Shown in pieces: positions 5,220 through 5,454 of a stretch of DNA of 5,454 bases; position 1 is the first letter of the stretch; every line of letters starts with the position of its first letter. The translations under genes and the position numbers were made by a program. The stretch comes from Deltaproteobacteria bacterium (lineage in GTDB: Bacteria > Desulfobacterota > Desulfobacteria > Desulfobacterales > ETH-SRB1). A model generated the notes under the pieces. It ran no database searches, was not told the origin of the DNA, and worked only from the letters and a program-made list of their open reading frames with translations. Location: positions 1 to 5,454 of the forward strand of contig JAFCZU010000235.1 of NCBI GenBank assembly GCA_019314185.1. The letters run 5' to 3'.

Positions 5220-5454
5220 TCAGTACTGACATCCCAGACCAAGGGTCCAGTAGTAGCGGTATATGCTCTGGTTTTCATAGGCATATCCAACACCAAGATC
5301 GCAGAAATTTGGGGATAACATGTTCGCTCTGTGTCCAGGGCTGCTCATCCAACCATTTACGACAGCCGCCGGAGTGGAATACCCGGCGGCAACGTTTTCT
5401 CCACCCTGCATGAGCCGGTAGCCGGCATCACGCATACGGTCCCAAGGGCTTGAC
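5220..5454 (-). CDS. C-terminal part of a CAP/SCP-family (YkwD-like) extracellular protein
   Basis: The minus-strand frame is open at the right edge, and its visible 77 residues end at a TGA (complement of 5220-5222). The ATG at 5433-5435 is internal: the codons upstream of it read SSPWDR, which continues the family pattern. Recognisable CAP-domain motifs are 'SPWDRMRDAGY', 'GGENVAAGY' with the conserved Glu, 'VVNGWMSSPGHRANML' with the conserved His of GHR, and 'DLGVGYAYENQSIYRYYWTLGLG' near the end. CAP (cysteine-rich secretory, antigen 5, PR-1) proteins of bacteria are usually secreted or envelope-associated; their biochemical role is mostly unclear. The N-terminal part, any signal peptide, and the first His and Glu of the cavity are outside the window. 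The gene converges on the plus-strand operon and is not part of it. Confidence 0.9.
   Translation of the reverse strand, partial: SSPWDRMRDAGYRLMQGGENVAAGYSTPAAVVNGWMSSPGHRANMLSPNFCDLGVGYAYENQSIYRYYWTLGLGCQY

Overview
The window reads as a piece of a Gram-negative chromosome (moderate GC, roughly mid-40s by eye) from an organism with an exosortase / PEP-CTERM surface-protein system. Two of the five plus-strand genes end in the same tripartite tail: VPIPPS, a short hydrophobic stretch with a GSG motif, then arginines. This VP(L/I)P flavour of sorting signal is common in Desulfobacterota and related environmental bacteria, so I lean that way. The lineage is inference only; no rRNA or other marker gene is present.

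Layout, left to right. (1) The 3' end of a secreted protein with an exosortase-type tail, running in from the left edge to 635. (2) A 219-bp gap (636-854) with no credible gene. It holds several potential RNA hairpins, an unusually complete Shine-Dalgarno sequence with no proper gene behind it, a 12-bp palindrome and a 7-bp tandem repeat. (3) A stand-alone gene (858-1808, or 855) for an unrecognised secreted protein with eight cysteines, closed by a strong intrinsic terminator at 1833-1859. (4) An apparent three-gene operon, 1895-4988: a membrane-anchored HEAT-repeat protein, a SurA/PrsA-like parvulin-fold protein, and a DNRLRE-domain protein with a second VPIPPS tail. The gaps are 16 and 54 bp, each gene has its own ribosome binding site, and a weaker terminator-like hairpin follows at 5012-5051. 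(5) A 231-bp convergent gap. (6) On the minus strand, the C-terminal part of a CAP/SCP (YkwD-like) extracellular protein running off the right edge.

How the genes may work together (inference): every plus-strand product appears exported or membrane-anchored. The operon pairs a possible protein-binding scaffold (HEAT) and a parvulin-like chaperone with a PEP-CTERM-type substrate, so a dedicated periplasmic folding or sorting aid for surface proteins is a reasonable hypothesis. The parvulin domain lacks both histidines usually conserved in the family, which suggests holding or chaperone activity rather than prolyl isomerisation. No exosortase, sensor-kinase or glycan-synthesis gene lies in the window, so the sorting machinery itself must be elsewhere.
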